From NCBI RefSeq assembly GCF_963360655.1, contig NZ_OY725717.1:620001-684000 (forward strand): a stretch of DNA of 64,000 nucleotides. The letters run 5' to 3'. This DNA is from Collinsella aerofaciens. Its GTDB lineage: Bacteria; Actinomycetota; Coriobacteriia; Coriobacteriales; Coriobacteriaceae. Positions 19,149 to 28,382 of this stretch are shown piece after piece (position 1 is the stretch's first letter; each line of letters starts with the position of its first letter). The position numbers were made by a program, and so were the translations under genes. Below the pieces are notes generated by a model that was given only the letters and a program-made list of their open reading frames with translations, had not been told where the DNA came from and made no database searches.

Positions 19149-20171
19149 TTAGTTCGTACCGCGAAAACCCTTGCCGACAATCTCGGAGCTGTCGACGATC
19201 GTGATAAAGGCACCCGGATCGACTTCGCGCGCATAGCGGCGTAGTTGCACGGCCTCGCGACGGCTCAGCACGCTCATGATCACCGTCACGCACTTGCCCG
19301 AGAAGGCACCGTAGCCGCGACTGATGGTCGCTGTGCGGTTGAGATGCTTGACGATAAACTCCTCGACCTTAAGGGGCTCGGAACAAATGACCGTGCAGAC
19401 TTTGCGCAGATGAATGCTCTCGATGGCTTTGTCGACCACAAGCGTCTTGGCAAACAGGCCGAGCACGCAATACAGACCGACACGCGGGCCATACAAGAAG
19501 GCCGCGATGGTCACGATGCCGATATCGACCAGGAGCAGGGCGCGGCCAATCTCGAGCGTGGTGCGGCGCTTGAGGATCATGGCAAGAATGTCCGTGCCGC
19601 CCGTCGAGGCGCCAATATCAAAGACAATGGCGCTGCCGAGCGCCGGCAGGATCACGGCAAAGCACAGGTCAAGCCACATATCGCCCGTCATCGAGACATC
19701 AGTCGGGATAAAGAGTTCAAAAAGCGAAACATAGGCGGACAGCGCAAACGAGGCGAAGACGCTCCACAGGATTGCCTTGCGCTCCAAAAAGATAAAGCCC
19801 AAAACGACGAGAACCGCGTTAATAATCCACATAAAGACGCCGACGGGCAGGGTCGGGAACAGCGTGGACAGAATGACCGACACGCCCGAGGTGCCGCCAA
19901 AAGCAAAGTGATTAGGGGTTTTAAACGCAACGATGGCGAAGGCCGTAAGAATCAGGCCCATATTGAGCTCGGCAAAAAAGCGCGGAAAGCCCGGCTCCTG
20001 GCTGCGCTTTTGACCGGCACGCTCGCCGCGCTCGATATCGGTGCGATCAACCACGCGCTCCATCGGCACCACGGGAGGACGATGCATCTCCTCGGCAGCA
20101 CGCGATGCCGCCTCTGCCGCGGCGGCCTCAATCGCCCATGCCTTGCTTTCTGTTTCGTGCTCGTCGGGCAT
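19149..20171 (-). CDS. YitT family membrane protein
   Basis: 340 residues. After an Ala/Glu-rich soluble N-terminus (about 1-65) come five hydrophobic helices of the DUF161/YitT_membrane domain, including SAIVFDIGASTGGTDILAMIL, and a C-terminal DUF2179 domain (about 255-335, ending in the VDPGAFITIVDSSEIVGKGF region). Transported substrate is not established for the family. The start at 20171 follows GAGGAG. It stands alone on the minus strand. Confidence 0.85.
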   Translation of the reverse strand: MPDEHETESKAWAIEAAAAEAASRAAEEMHRPPVVPMERVVDRTDIERGERAGQKRSQEPGFPRFFAELNMGLILTAFAIVAFKTPNHFAFGGTSGVSVILSTLFPTLPVGVFMWIINAVLVVLGFIFLERKAILWSVFASFALSAYVSLFELFIPTDVSMTGDMWLDLCFAVILPALGSAIVFDIGASTGGTDILAMILKRRTTLEIGRALLLVDIGIVTIAAFLYGPRVGLYCVLGLFAKTLVVDKAIESIHLRKVCTVICSEPLKVEEFIVKHLNRTATISRGYGAFSGKCVTVIMSVLSRREAVQLRRYAREVDPGAFITIVDSSEIVGKGFRGTN

Positions 20172-20289
20172 TACGGCAACTCCTCGTTAACAATTTGGAA
20201 ACAATGCGCCCATTAGGGTAACGCGGAACGCGACGATTGCAACCCCTAGTTAGACGAGCGGTATGCCTACATCGGGGGGCATACAAATA

Positions 20290-20325
20290 ACGGCCGGCCA
20301 CGCTTTTGCTTGCGCGGTCGGCCAT
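20290..20325 (-). terminator. Terminator of the Asp23 operon
   Basis: Imperfect stem gccggccacgc / gcgcggtcggcc around ttttgctt, about 55 bases after the asp23 stop on the minus strand, beyond the REP-like hairpin. Confidence 0.5.
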
Positions 20326-20345
20326 TTAACGTTTTCGCAGATAAA

Positions 20346-20380
20346 ACCTGCCAAAACAAACCTGTCCCTTTTTGGAAGGT
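20346..20380. repeat. REP-like hairpin, family A, touching the asp23 stop codon
   Basis: Arms acctgccaaaa / ttttggaaggt enclose caaacctgtcccttt. Nearly identical to 60157-60191. Its end overlaps the first base of the TTA (stop TAA) of the Asp23 gene. Confidence 0.8.
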
Positions 20381-20901
20381 TACTCGTGCTGGCTGGTGCG
20401 GTGCTCGTACTCCTCGGGGGTGATGACGTCCTCGATGCGCAGGTTGACGCCCGCCACCTCAAGGCCGGTCATCGCGGCAAGGCGCTCGGTGACACGCGCC
20501 TTGACATCGTCAAAGATCGCGGGCGCATAGGCGCCGTACTCGATAATGACGGAGATGTTGACGACCACGCGATTGTCATCGGTGACCTCGACCGTCACGC
20601 CCTTGGTCAGATTCTCGGCACCAAACTGCTCCTGCACAAAATGCATGAGGTTACCCTTCATGCCCAGAACGTGCGGAACCTCACGGGTGGCCATGGCAAC
20701 GATCTTCTCGATCACGCCGTTGGAATAGGTCAGCGAGTCCTCGGACTCGTCCGTTTCCTCATCATCCTCGTCCGCATCATCGGCGGGCTCGGCCTCGACG
20801 AGCGCCTCGTCCTCGAGCGTTACGTCCTCGGCCTCGGCGGTGACGGTCTCGTCTGCCTCGAGCTCGGTATCGGCCACATCGACCTTCGTATTAAAAGCCA
20901 T
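20380..20901 (-). CDS. Asp23/Gls24 family envelope stress protein
   Basis: 173 residues. An acidic N-terminal half (Glu/Asp/Ala-rich, about 1-55) precedes the Asp23 domain (YSNGVIEKIVAMATREVPHVLGM ... VVNISVIIEYG ... VNLRIEDVI). In Gram-positives Asp23 is anchored to the membrane by AmaP and marks cell-envelope stress. Here the acidic extension is additional. The ATG at 20901 follows TAAGGAGG. It is third in the amaP-DUF2273-asp23 operon and directly abuts a REP-like hairpin at its stop. Confidence 0.9.
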   Translation of the reverse strand: MAFNTKVDVADTELEADETVTAEAEDVTLEDEALVEAEPADDADEDDEETDESEDSLTYSNGVIEKIVAMATREVPHVLGMKGNLMHFVQEQFGAENLTKGVTVEVTDDNRVVVNISVIIEYGAYAPAIFDDVKARVTERLAAMTGLEVAGVNLRIEDVITPEEYEHRTSQHE

Positions 20902-20945
20902 GGTTCCTCCTTATGCCTGCCGCAGATGCGACAGTCGAATACATA

Positions 20946-21323
20946 TTAGCGGCCGCTAAACAGACGGCCGAAGAAGTTGACGATCCCGTTTTCGCCGTCG
21001 CGAATTTGGCCGATCACAGCGCCGATCAGCACGAAGAATGCGATGACGAGCGTGTCCCACAGGCCGAGTGTGAGCACCAACACGGCGAGGATAAAGCCAG
21101 CGACGGCACCGAGCGTGGTGTTGGGATGACGCACAGCATAGCTCCAGATGGCAGCGCCCGTACCCTTGATGAGACCCATAGCCTCGTCAAAATCCACGGC
21201 TGCCGCGTCTTGTAACTCGGTTGCCTCTGCTTTGGAATCAAAAGGTTCGCTCGCCGGTGTGGCGCTCTGGTCAATCGTCAGGCGCGGCGTACGAGCGGTC
21301 TTATCTTGATTGGTATCACTCAC
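20946..21323 (-). CDS. DUF2273 family small membrane protein
   Basis: 125 residues from GTG 21323, chosen because GGAGG lies 10 bases upstream inside amaP and because the protein then begins normally. A polar N-terminal 50 residues leads to two membrane segments (GAVAGFILAVLVLTLGLW and DTLVIAFFVLIGAVIGQIRDG) and ends NFFGRLF, the DUF2273 pattern. It overlaps the amaP stop by eight bases, suggesting coupled translation. Role within the Asp23 membrane complex is inferred from gene order. Confidence 0.85.
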   Translation of the reverse strand: MSDTNQDKTARTPRLTIDQSATPASEPFDSKAEATELQDAAAVDFDEAMGLIKGTGAAIWSYAVRHPNTTLGAVAGFILAVLVLTLGLWDTLVIAFFVLIGAVIGQIRDGENGIVNFFGRLFSGR

Positions 21324-21861
21324 CGGAAACCTCCACGGTCTGGACGGTAGTCTTGGACGGCAAAAAACGGACGCGCGTGGTCGTACCCGGCGTGCCGAGC
21401 ATGGTGTCGCAAGCTTCCTCGATGCGCTGCTGCATCGCGGTAGCCAGAGATGCCACGTCCTTATCGTCAAGCGCGATAGCCTCGACCTTAAAACGGACGT
21501 GCGAATCGTCGGAACCTTGGACGCGGGCCTCGACATGCTCGATCATCACGCGATCGTCGCGCTCGGCAGCAGCCCTGGCGCACGAAGAAAGCGCCGCGAG
21601 CGTAACCTCGATATTGCGCTCCCCCGCCGGATGCACGCAGGACGGCTCGCGACGAGCAAACATCAGGCGGAAGAAGCTTACCAGCACGCCAATCGCCACA
21701 ACTCCGCCGCATGCCGTCACGACAATGCGCGGCATGGGGTCGCGCATCAGCAGCATAAAGCGATACGTATACGGCCCCCAAAACTGGCAGACAAGCGTAC
21801 CCAGCGCCACGATGGCGGCGGCAAGATACACGATCGCTAGGGCTCGTTTGAGTACGCGCAC
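21316..21861 (-). CDS. amaP: AmaP-like alkaline shock membrane anchor protein
   Basis: 181 residues with two N-terminal transmembrane helices (about 8-30 and 48-66) and a C-terminal soluble domain of the AmaP type (ERNIEVTL ... RVMIEHVEARV ... VRFKVEAIALDDKDV). It would hold Asp23 at the membrane. Begins with GTG 21861 behind AGGGAG. First gene of the three-gene envelope-stress operon. Confidence 0.8.
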   Translation of the reverse strand: MRVLKRALAIVYLAAAIVALGTLVCQFWGPYTYRFMLLMRDPMPRIVVTACGGVVAIGVLVSFFRLMFARREPSCVHPAGERNIEVTLAALSSCARAAAERDDRVMIEHVEARVQGSDDSHVRFKVEAIALDDKDVASLATAMQQRIEEACDTMLGTPGTTTRVRFLPSKTTVQTVEVSGE

Positions 21862-22027
21862 GTGGCGCTCCCTTCAAATCTCGGCTCTCGAAATGCAAAA
21901 CGGTTCGCATCATTATAAAAGAGCCGGGTCCGGTGCTCTACGCACGCGGATCCGGCTCATCTATTCCACGAGGCTTGCATGCTCGCTTCATTATGCCCAG
22001 ATATGCACGGCTTAACCCGTGCGGGCG

Positions 22028-22834
22028 CTACTCCTCCTCGAGGGCAGCGATGACCTCGTCGGTCATGTCCATGGTGCTGTAAACATCCTGGACGTCGTCG
22101 AGCTCCTCAAGACGGTCGATGAGGCGCTGAACCTTCTTGGCGTCGGCGCCGGAGACCTCGGTCGGGGTGGTCGGGACCATGGTGGTCTCGGAGCCCTTGA
22201 CCTGGACGCCCTGCTCCTCGAGCGCCTTGGAGACAGCCATGACCTCGTTGGCAGTAGTCCAGACGATCCACTCCTCGCCGGCGTCCTCGTAGTCCTCGCC
22301 ACCGGCCTCGGCGATCGCCATCATAAACTCATCCTCGTCGCCGGCAGCACCGTTGGCGATCATGGTCTCCTTCTTGGCGTTCTCGTCCAGGATCTCCTTG
22401 GCGACGACAATCTGGCCCTTGCGCTCAAACTGGAAGGCGACGGAGCCGGAGGTGCCCAGGTTGCCACCAGCGTGGGAGAAGGCGGAACGGACATCAGCGG
22501 CGGTACGGTTGCGGTTGTCGGTCAGGCAGTCGACGTAGACGGCGACACCGGCGGGACCGTAGCCCTCGTACACGATGTTCTCGTAGACGGCGGCGTCAGC
22601 GCCCGAGCCAAAAGCCTTATCGATAGCGGACTTGATCTTGTCCTTAGGCATGGACTGAGCCTTGGCCTTGGCAACGGCAGCGGCGAGGCTGGCGTTGTTC
22701 TCGGGCAGCGGGTCGCCGCCGAGACGGGCAGCAACGGTGATGTTGCGGCTCAGCTTGGAGAAGAGGGCGGAACGCTTGGCGTCCTGCGCGCCCTTACGAT
22801 GCTTGGTTGTGGCCCACTTAGAGTGTCCGGACAT
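22028..22834 (-). CDS. YebC/PmpR family protein
   Basis: 268 residues with the family opening MSGHSKWATTKHRKGAQDAKR, ENIVYEGYGPAGVAVYVDCLTDNRNRT and SGSVAFQFERKG. Family members are annotated as DNA-binding regulators; recent work on YebC-type proteins also indicates a role in relieving ribosome stalling at proline runs. The protein is about 20 residues longer than usual, by an acidic segment AGGEDYEDAGEE in the third domain. Start at 22834 behind AGGAG. It is usually next to ruvC; no ruv genes follow here. Confidence 0.93.
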   Translation of the reverse strand: MSGHSKWATTKHRKGAQDAKRSALFSKLSRNITVAARLGGDPLPENNASLAAAVAKAKAQSMPKDKIKSAIDKAFGSGADAAVYENIVYEGYGPAGVAVYVDCLTDNRNRTAADVRSAFSHAGGNLGTSGSVAFQFERKGQIVVAKEILDENAKKETMIANGAAGDEDEFMMAIAEAGGEDYEDAGEEWIVWTTANEVMAVSKALEEQGVQVKGSETTMVPTTPTEVSGADAKKVQRLIDRLEELDDVQDVYSTMDMTDEVIAALEEE

Positions 22835-22962
22835 ACGTGTCTCCTATCGGTTTCGACCTAAAGCCCAGCGCAGATGCTCGGGCAATATAAACAAACGTCG
22901 TTATGATATACCTACTGGCCTGCGAGATAAACCCCAAAATGAAGGCGTCGTGATGATGACCC

Positions 22963-22999
22963 CTTTGGTGCAAAGAAACCTGACCCCCAATGCACCAAG
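22963..22999. repeat. REP-like hairpin, family D, touching the stop codon at 23000
   Basis: Arms ttggtgca (22965-22972) / tgcaccaa (22991-22998) around a loop with cctgaccccc. The same motif occurs inverted at 61325-61356. Confidence 0.75.
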
Positions 23000-25183
23000 T
23001 TAGGACCAGAGGAAGTCGCTGCGGGTGACGGTGGCGCCGATGGCGAAGGGCATGCAGGCGATGACCGGATACAGGTAGCGCATGTAGGTCGAGCCGTTGC
23101 ACGGGCCAATCAGGCACACGGCAAGCACGCCCAGCAGCGGCACCCAAATGGCCAGCCCGCGCCACGAATGACGACGTAGCAGATAGACCACCACGGCGAT
23201 CATGATCCACACATAGGTGGCCGAGCTCATGGTGAGCGAGATAAACGGGATGCGTTGTACTGCCACGCGATACAGGTTGATCAGGTGGTCGCACCAGCGC
23301 ACAACCTTGCTATCGACCGGATGGAAGTCGAAGTACTTGAGGTTATCGGGCTTCGCCATGATCTCGGCACTGCGCGCCGTGCTGTAGACCCATGCGTCGC
23401 GAGCGCTCGGATAAAAATACCCATAGTAGTTATTGATGAGCGCCGAGATATAGCACCCGGGGTCCTTTTTGAACATCTGGGCCCACACCTCAAAATAGGC
23501 CTTGATGTCCTCCTGCGAGGCGTACTCGTTAAAGCAATTCTTGACGGCATCGGACTTGTCGGGGTTGTAGCGGCGGCCCAGGTTCTCGTACTTGAGTACA
23601 CGATCGATCACGGCACGCTCTTCGTCGGTCACCGAACCGTCGCAAGGAGCTTCCACGATGGTGCCGTCCTCCTTAACCGTAGGGTTGACGCCCGAGTTAA
23701 GGCCGTCGTGCTTTTGGACGAAACGAGCCGTCTGTTGGAACGGAATCGAAAGGATTTCGCGCTTGGAACCAGGCGTGATGTCGTGCGCTGGCATAAAGAC
23801 CTTGGTGAAGTACATATTAGAGGCAAGGCAGAGTGCAAGCACCGCAAGAACTCCCACCCAGCGGAAACGCGGGATGCCGCCCGAAGGCGCAGCACCAGCC
23901 TGCTTGGCTGCACGATGAGCCGCATGCGCGTCCCATGCGCAAAACGCCGCCGCGATTACGCATGCCGCCAGGGGAAACACCAGGCCGCCGTTGCGCAGAA
24001 ACGTGGAACCCATGGCGCCCAGAGTGAGCAGCAGCCAGTCATGTCGCGCAAAGAGCACGGGGGCTTTCTCGCCCGCTCGCTCGACATTGGCATCACGACG
24101 GGGCAAGCCACATGCCACGAGCTTGACGGTCTGTACCAGCAGCACCAAGAACGCGTCGGCAAAGAGCACGTCTTTGGTGAGCAACGCCGCGTAGTTAGAG
24201 AACATCGGCATAAACGCAAAGAACAGCAGGATCGCACCGCGAACCGGCAGGCTCACGCCCAGTTTGCGCAGCGACGAAATGGAATAGGCCATGCAGGCGG
24301 CCGTAATGACGAACTGAGCACAGGTGTAGATGGCAAGACCTGCGTTGGCGCTGTTGAACAGTGAAAGCCCCAGCTGGACGCACGAACCGATGATAGCCGT
24401 GTGCACCACGGGGTGATGTCCGTTGAGCAACACATTGGGATTGAGCAGACGCAGGTAGTCACTCGTGCCGTTGGGGTAGTTGAACCACTGGCGAATCTGC
24501 GCACCCGTATCTCCCATAAAAAAGCCGGGCAGCGAAGCGATAAGCGTGGGCGCCCAGGCGATCATAAGCACCAGGAAGGGGCCGGCAAAGGGATGGACCG
24601 AGAGCACGGCGTGAGTCACACGCCATACGCGGCCAAAGTGCGCTTCGGAAAACGGAATGCGCCGAGAGCTCAGCCAATCCAGGCACTCAAAAGCCAAATA
24701 GAAGGCCACGATCGCTAAGAGCATCCAGCCCGCGCCGCCAATCCAGGCGCAGACGATGCGGGCTTTGTCGCCAAGGACAATCTCGGCCGAGTCGGTGAGG
24801 TCGTAGCTGCGGCCGAACACCATGCAGATGGCGAAGAACAGCGACGGCAGAATGATCGATGGACGCCAGGTGTCGCCACGGCCAAAGAACACGTAGCGAA
24901 ACGGCAAGGTGAGCAGGCAGGCAAGTGCAAGCAGCATGACCGCGTCGGTATGGCCGGCAAACGAAAGGAGCACCTCGTAGCACACGTACAGCATGCCCGA
25001 GGCTTTGGGGTCAATCGCCAAGACTGCGTTGCTCGACACCGGGGCGGGATCGATGGAAAACGCCGTGGTCGCCAACAGCGCGAGCAAAAATGCGATGAGC
25101 GTCTGCTTGGCGGGGTAGCGCTTAAACCAGACGATGCGGGCAGCGTCGCGCGCAGCCGTTGTGGAGAGGTCGGAATCCTTCAC
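23000..25183 (-). CDS. Large polytopic membrane protein (DUF6020-like)
   Basis: 727 residues with a dozen or more hydrophobic segments. A characteristic stretch is PGFFMGDTGAQIRQWFNYP, followed by GHHPVVHTAIIGSCVQLG, and a soluble loop at about 480-610 between the last groups of helices. The arrangement resembles GT-C-type or DUF6020 membrane proteins with an extracytoplasmic acidic loop; I cannot assign a substrate. It starts with GTG 25183; the ribosome site is weak (AAAGG about 12 bases before). Its stop codon is directly against a REP-like hairpin. Confidence 0.65.
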   Translation of the reverse strand: MKDSDLSTTAARDAARIVWFKRYPAKQTLIAFLLALLATTAFSIDPAPVSSNAVLAIDPKASGMLYVCYEVLLSFAGHTDAVMLLALACLLTLPFRYVFFGRGDTWRPSIILPSLFFAICMVFGRSYDLTDSAEIVLGDKARIVCAWIGGAGWMLLAIVAFYLAFECLDWLSSRRIPFSEAHFGRVWRVTHAVLSVHPFAGPFLVLMIAWAPTLIASLPGFFMGDTGAQIRQWFNYPNGTSDYLRLLNPNVLLNGHHPVVHTAIIGSCVQLGLSLFNSANAGLAIYTCAQFVITAACMAYSISSLRKLGVSLPVRGAILLFFAFMPMFSNYAALLTKDVLFADAFLVLLVQTVKLVACGLPRRDANVERAGEKAPVLFARHDWLLLTLGAMGSTFLRNGGLVFPLAACVIAAAFCAWDAHAAHRAAKQAGAAPSGGIPRFRWVGVLAVLALCLASNMYFTKVFMPAHDITPGSKREILSIPFQQTARFVQKHDGLNSGVNPTVKEDGTIVEAPCDGSVTDEERAVIDRVLKYENLGRRYNPDKSDAVKNCFNEYASQEDIKAYFEVWAQMFKKDPGCYISALINNYYGYFYPSARDAWVYSTARSAEIMAKPDNLKYFDFHPVDSKVVRWCDHLINLYRVAVQRIPFISLTMSSATYVWIMIAVVVYLLRRHSWRGLAIWVPLLGVLAVCLIGPCNGSTYMRYLYPVIACMPFAIGATVTRSDFLWS

Positions 25184-25223
25184 AGTCCGAAAGCCTTTCT
25201 AGAAACCTATCAAACTCGGCAAG

Positions 25224-25257
25224 ACCACCACAAAGGTGCCTGTCCCCTTTGTGGTAG
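25224..25257. repeat. REP-like hairpin, family B, touching the lgt stop codon
   Basis: Arms accaccacaaagg / cctttgtggtagt around tgcctgtcc. A degenerate relative lies at 50225-50259. Confidence 0.8.
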
Positions 25258-26079
25258 TTAGGCGTCGAGGTAGATGCGCTGGGGCCGGTTGCGGCGACGA
25301 GCAAAGATGATGAGCGCCAGGCCCGCGATTACGAGCGGCAGGCTCAGCAACTGGCCCATGGTGATAACGCCACCCAGCAGATAGCCCAGCTGCGCATCGG
25401 GCACGCGCACAAACTCAATGAGGAAGCGGACGATGCCGTAACCCATCACAAACACGCCCATAAACGTGCCTTGGGGCAGTAGCGGCTTTTTGCGGCTGAG
25501 CACCTGCAGAATGCAAAAGAGCACGATGCCCTCAAGAAATGCCTCGTAGAGCTGGGAGGGGTGACGCGGCATATCGCCCGCGGTGCCACCGAAGACCACG
25601 CCCCAGGGCAGATCGGTCGGCTTGCCCCACAGCTCACCATTGACAAAGTTGGCACAACGGCCCAGGCACAAGGCCAGCGGCGCGCCTATGACGGCAAGGT
25701 CTGCCAAAGTCCATGCATCGAGCTTATATATGCGGCACACAATGATGCCGCCGATAATGCCGCCCACCAAACCGCCATGGAAGCTCATGCCGCCCTCGTT
25801 GGTGGCAAAGATCTCGAGCGGGTGCGCCCAGTAGTAGCCATCGCCATAAAAGACGACGTAGAACAGGCGCGCACCGATAATGAGGCCAAAGACCACGCCG
25901 ACCACGACACTCGTCAGGTCGTCAATCGTGATGTTAAAACCCCAGCGACGCTGCGTGCGGTACATGACGACCGCCGCGAGCAGGGCGCCGACCACGTAGG
26001 CCAGGCCGTACCAGTAGATGGTGATGGGGCCCGCCGAGATCGCGACAGGATCAAGCATATGGTAGAAGTCGTTGAGCAT
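25258..26079 (-). CDS. lgt: Prolipoprotein diacylglyceryl transferase
   Basis: 273 residues, seven-helix membrane enzyme that adds diacylglycerol to the lipobox cysteine of lipoproteins, such as the substrate-binding protein at 50375. Motifs seen are YGLAYVVG, the MSFHGGLVGGIIGG block and the Lgt signature RCANFVNGELWG. The ATG at 26079 is used because GGAGGGTCG directly precedes it; the frame is open another 20 codons without a ribosome site. Confidence 0.94.
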   Translation of the reverse strand: MLNDFYHMLDPVAISAGPITIYWYGLAYVVGALLAAVVMYRTQRRWGFNITIDDLTSVVVGVVFGLIIGARLFYVVFYGDGYYWAHPLEIFATNEGGMSFHGGLVGGIIGGIIVCRIYKLDAWTLADLAVIGAPLALCLGRCANFVNGELWGKPTDLPWGVVFGGTAGDMPRHPSQLYEAFLEGIVLFCILQVLSRKKPLLPQGTFMGVFVMGYGIVRFLIEFVRVPDAQLGYLLGGVITMGQLLSLPLVIAGLALIIFARRRNRPQRIYLDA

Positions 26080-26188
26080 GTCGACCCTCCTACTCCCTAC
26101 ATACAAATGCGGCCGCGGGCCTTGCGCTCGCAGCCGCATATTTGGGCGTAACGTCTATGCGGAGTATGCCGTCCGCAGCTTTCGCATC

Positions 26189-26467
26189 TTAGAACGGCGC
26201 GTACTCGTCGTACAGGTCCTCGGCCTCGCCGGAAGCATTGACCTGCTCAACGCGGGTAACGCCGGGCACATGCTCCTTGAGGATACGCTCAATGCCCATG
26301 GACAGGGTCAGCGAGCTCATGGGGCAGCCGGCGCAAGCGCCCTGCAGCTCCAGTTTGACGACACCCTCGTCGTCGACGCCCACATACTCCATATCGCCGC
26401 CGTCGGCCTGCAGGTTGGGGCGAATCTCTTCAAGAACCTTCTTAAGCAGCTCTTCGTTAACAGCCAC
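26189..26467 (-). CDS. NifU-like C-terminal domain Fe-S protein
   Basis: 92 residues, a stand-alone NifU C-terminal (Nfu) domain. It has the CxxC cluster-binding motif in GACAGCPMSSLTL and the preceding LQADGGDMEYVGV block. Role is assembly or carriage of Fe-S clusters. GTG start at 26467 behind AAAGGAG. It lies between lgt and the dCMP deaminase, probably its own unit. Confidence 0.9.
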   Translation of the reverse strand: MAVNEELLKKVLEEIRPNLQADGGDMEYVGVDDEGVVKLELQGACAGCPMSSLTLSMGIERILKEHVPGVTRVEQVNASGEAEDLYDEYAPF

Positions 26468-26637
26468 AGGGGCTCCTTTCTCACAATAACGCGGGCACGC
26501 CCGCGGACAGAAGCTATGTTACTACAGCCATGTACCCGCTCACGAGCCGTCCATGCGCGCAGACGCGACTTTCACGAGTAGTCAATTTGGGACGGGGCTC
26601 TTTTGGCTGTTTTGCCGCCAGCTGGCGTTGGCACGCA

Positions 26638-27162
26638 CTACTGCTGAGCTTGTCCCCCGGTACCAATCTGAACATCGACGATGACCTGGCGGTAGCTGAT
26701 GCCGCAGGAGTCGAGAATGCGGCGGCTGATACGGCCATCATCGGTGTCGGCGTACTTGTTGTCCAGGTAGACAACCTCGCCCACGCCCACCTGCGCCAAA
26801 ATCTTGGCGCAGTCGTGGCACGGAAACAGCGTAACGTAAACCGTGGAACCCTCGAGGTCCTTGAGCGAGCCACGGTAGTTGAGCACGGCGTTGGCCTCGG
26901 CATGGACCACGTAGTTGTGCTTGTCCTGCAGCGGGTCGTCGCTCGTACCCCACGGGAAAAAGTCGTCGTTGAGCGCCGAGGGTGTACCGTTGTAGCCTAC
27001 CGAAAGGATGCGGTGGTTGGTGCTGGCGATGCACGCGCCCACCTGCGTGTTGGGGTCCTTGCTGCGACGCTGCGCGGCAATGGCCACGCTCATAAAGAAC
27101 TCGTCCCAGCTAATGACGTCGCGGCGCTTGCCCGACGCAGTTTGATGAAGATCGTCCGACAT
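26638..27162 (-). CDS. Deoxycytidylate (dCMP) deaminase
   Basis: 174 residues. Zinc cytidine/dCMP deaminase family: HAEANAVLN (zinc His and catalytic Glu) and PCHDCAK (two zinc cysteines). It deaminates dCMP to dUMP for thymidylate synthesis. ComEB-like proteins share the fold. The ATG at 27162 has GGAGGTGTCTGCC just upstream and is preferred over 27198. About 45 bases downstream on the minus strand is a gggacggggct string of the REP-like type. Confidence 0.9.
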   Translation of the reverse strand: MSDDLHQTASGKRRDVISWDEFFMSVAIAAQRRSKDPNTQVGACIASTNHRILSVGYNGTPSALNDDFFPWGTSDDPLQDKHNYVVHAEANAVLNYRGSLKDLEGSTVYVTLFPCHDCAKILAQVGVGEVVYLDNKYADTDDGRISRRILDSCGISYRQVIVDVQIGTGGQAQQ

Positions 27163-27246
27163 GGCAGACACCTCCGTAATCGCAATAGTTTGACCCATTG
27201 TAGCAGGTGAAAGGTGGAGGCGTTTGTCCCACCGGCGCCCTCACTT

Positions 27247-28098
27247 TTACACGCGGCGGGGCTTTTGGTTGATGTGGTAGAGCTCGGCGAGACCCCGCAG
27301 CGTCAGCGCGTCGTCGACCGTCAGGCTATGGCCGACAAGGGCCGCAAGCGCCTCGGCATCGTCGCCGGTAATGACGATGGGCACATCGCCCTCCCCCGCG
27401 GCCTTGGTCGCGCGCATCTCGGCAAGCACCATGTCGAGCATGCCGTCGATGCGGGCAACCTCGCCCAAGACCACGCCCGAGCGCATCGCCTCGCGCGTGT
27501 TGCGGCCAATCACATGCGTGGGAGCCGAGGGCTCGACCTGCGGCAGGCGCGCCGCAGCGGCCGAAAGCGAGCGGGCGCCAAGTGCCAGACCCGGCGCGAT
27601 GACACCGCCGACAAAGGTACCGTGCGCGTCGATGACCTCGATATTGGTCGTGGTGCCCAGGTCGATCACAATGCACGGCGAGCCGTAGACGGCGCGTGCC
27701 GCCACAGCATCGGCGATGCGGTCGGGGCCGATCTCGGCCGGATCGTCGTAGTGCACGGGCATGCCGGTCTTAAGTCCCGGCCCCACGGTGAGCACGCGCC
27801 CCGTGCAGGTGCGGGAAAGCGCCGCTTTCCACGGGCGCTCGAGCGCCGGCACCACGCAGCTCAGCACAGCAGCCGCGGGCACAAGCGCACCCGGCATGCC
27901 TGCGTCGGCCGCCAGTGCGGCCATGACCTGCACGAGACGCATGCGCGCCTCGTCTGCTGTGATGCTCGACGGCGTGGTGATCTCGCACGTCGCAAGCGGG
28001 CATTCCTGCGCCGCGGCTGAATCCTCGGCAAACAGGCCAAAGCGAATGAACGTGTTGCCCACGTCGACCGTCAATATATATGCGCAGCCATTAAGCAT
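27247..28098 (-). CDS. coaX: Type III pantothenate kinase
   Basis: 283 residues, ASKHA-fold kinase starting coenzyme A synthesis. It has the phosphate-1 motif LTVDVGNTFIRFGLF, the pantothenate segment GPDRIADAVAA, and the second phosphate motif VIDLGTTTNIEVI followed by FVGGVIAPGL. Start at 28098 behind AAAGGAG. A long perfect palindrome lies 38 bases upstream of the start, between it and the divergent OPT gene. Confidence 0.94.
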   Translation of the reverse strand: MLNGCAYILTVDVGNTFIRFGLFAEDSAAAQECPLATCEITTPSSITADEARMRLVQVMAALAADAGMPGALVPAAAVLSCVVPALERPWKAALSRTCTGRVLTVGPGLKTGMPVHYDDPAEIGPDRIADAVAARAVYGSPCIVIDLGTTTNIEVIDAHGTFVGGVIAPGLALGARSLSAAAARLPQVEPSAPTHVIGRNTREAMRSGVVLGEVARIDGMLDMVLAEMRATKAAGEGDVPIVITGDDAEALAALVGHSLTVDDALTLRGLAELYHINQKPRRV

Positions 28099-28135
28099 CG
28101 TTGGCGCTCCTTTCGTCTGTCCAGCAGTATATCCC

Positions 28136-28213
28136 GATGATTATTCTGGGACGGGGATTTAAAAATCATTGCGTACCTAATGATTTTTAAATCCCCGTCC
28201 CAGAATAATCATC
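28136..28213. repeat. Perfect 35-bp palindrome with gggacgggg core
   Basis: Left arm 28136-28170 and right arm 28179-28213 match base for base around the 8-nt loop gcgtacct. The outer part reads ttattctgggacgggga, the inner tttaaaaatcatt. It lies in the coaX/OPT divergent promoter region. No T-run specific to one strand, so it is more like an inserted repeat than a terminator. Confidence 0.9.
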
Positions 28214-28224
28214 CGGCAAACAGG

Positions 28225-28259
28225 GGCAGCTAAAAAAGCCCCGTCCCAAATGAGCTGCC
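28225..28259. repeat. Small hairpin with ccccgtccc loop, next to the 35-bp palindrome
   Basis: Arms ggcagct / agctgcc surround aaaaaagccccgtcccaaatg. It shares the ccgtccc core with the adjacent palindrome and is probably another member of the same dispersed class. Confidence 0.6.
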
Positions 28260-28382
28260 GTGCGGCTATACTGGTGCGCGGTCGTTTGCGAGCTCACGCG
28301 GCGGCCCTTGGTAACCCGACTTCCCGCGCCGTATCCGTAGCGGCGCTCCCGGGGGAAGCGGATATACGCAAAGGAGTTCTAT

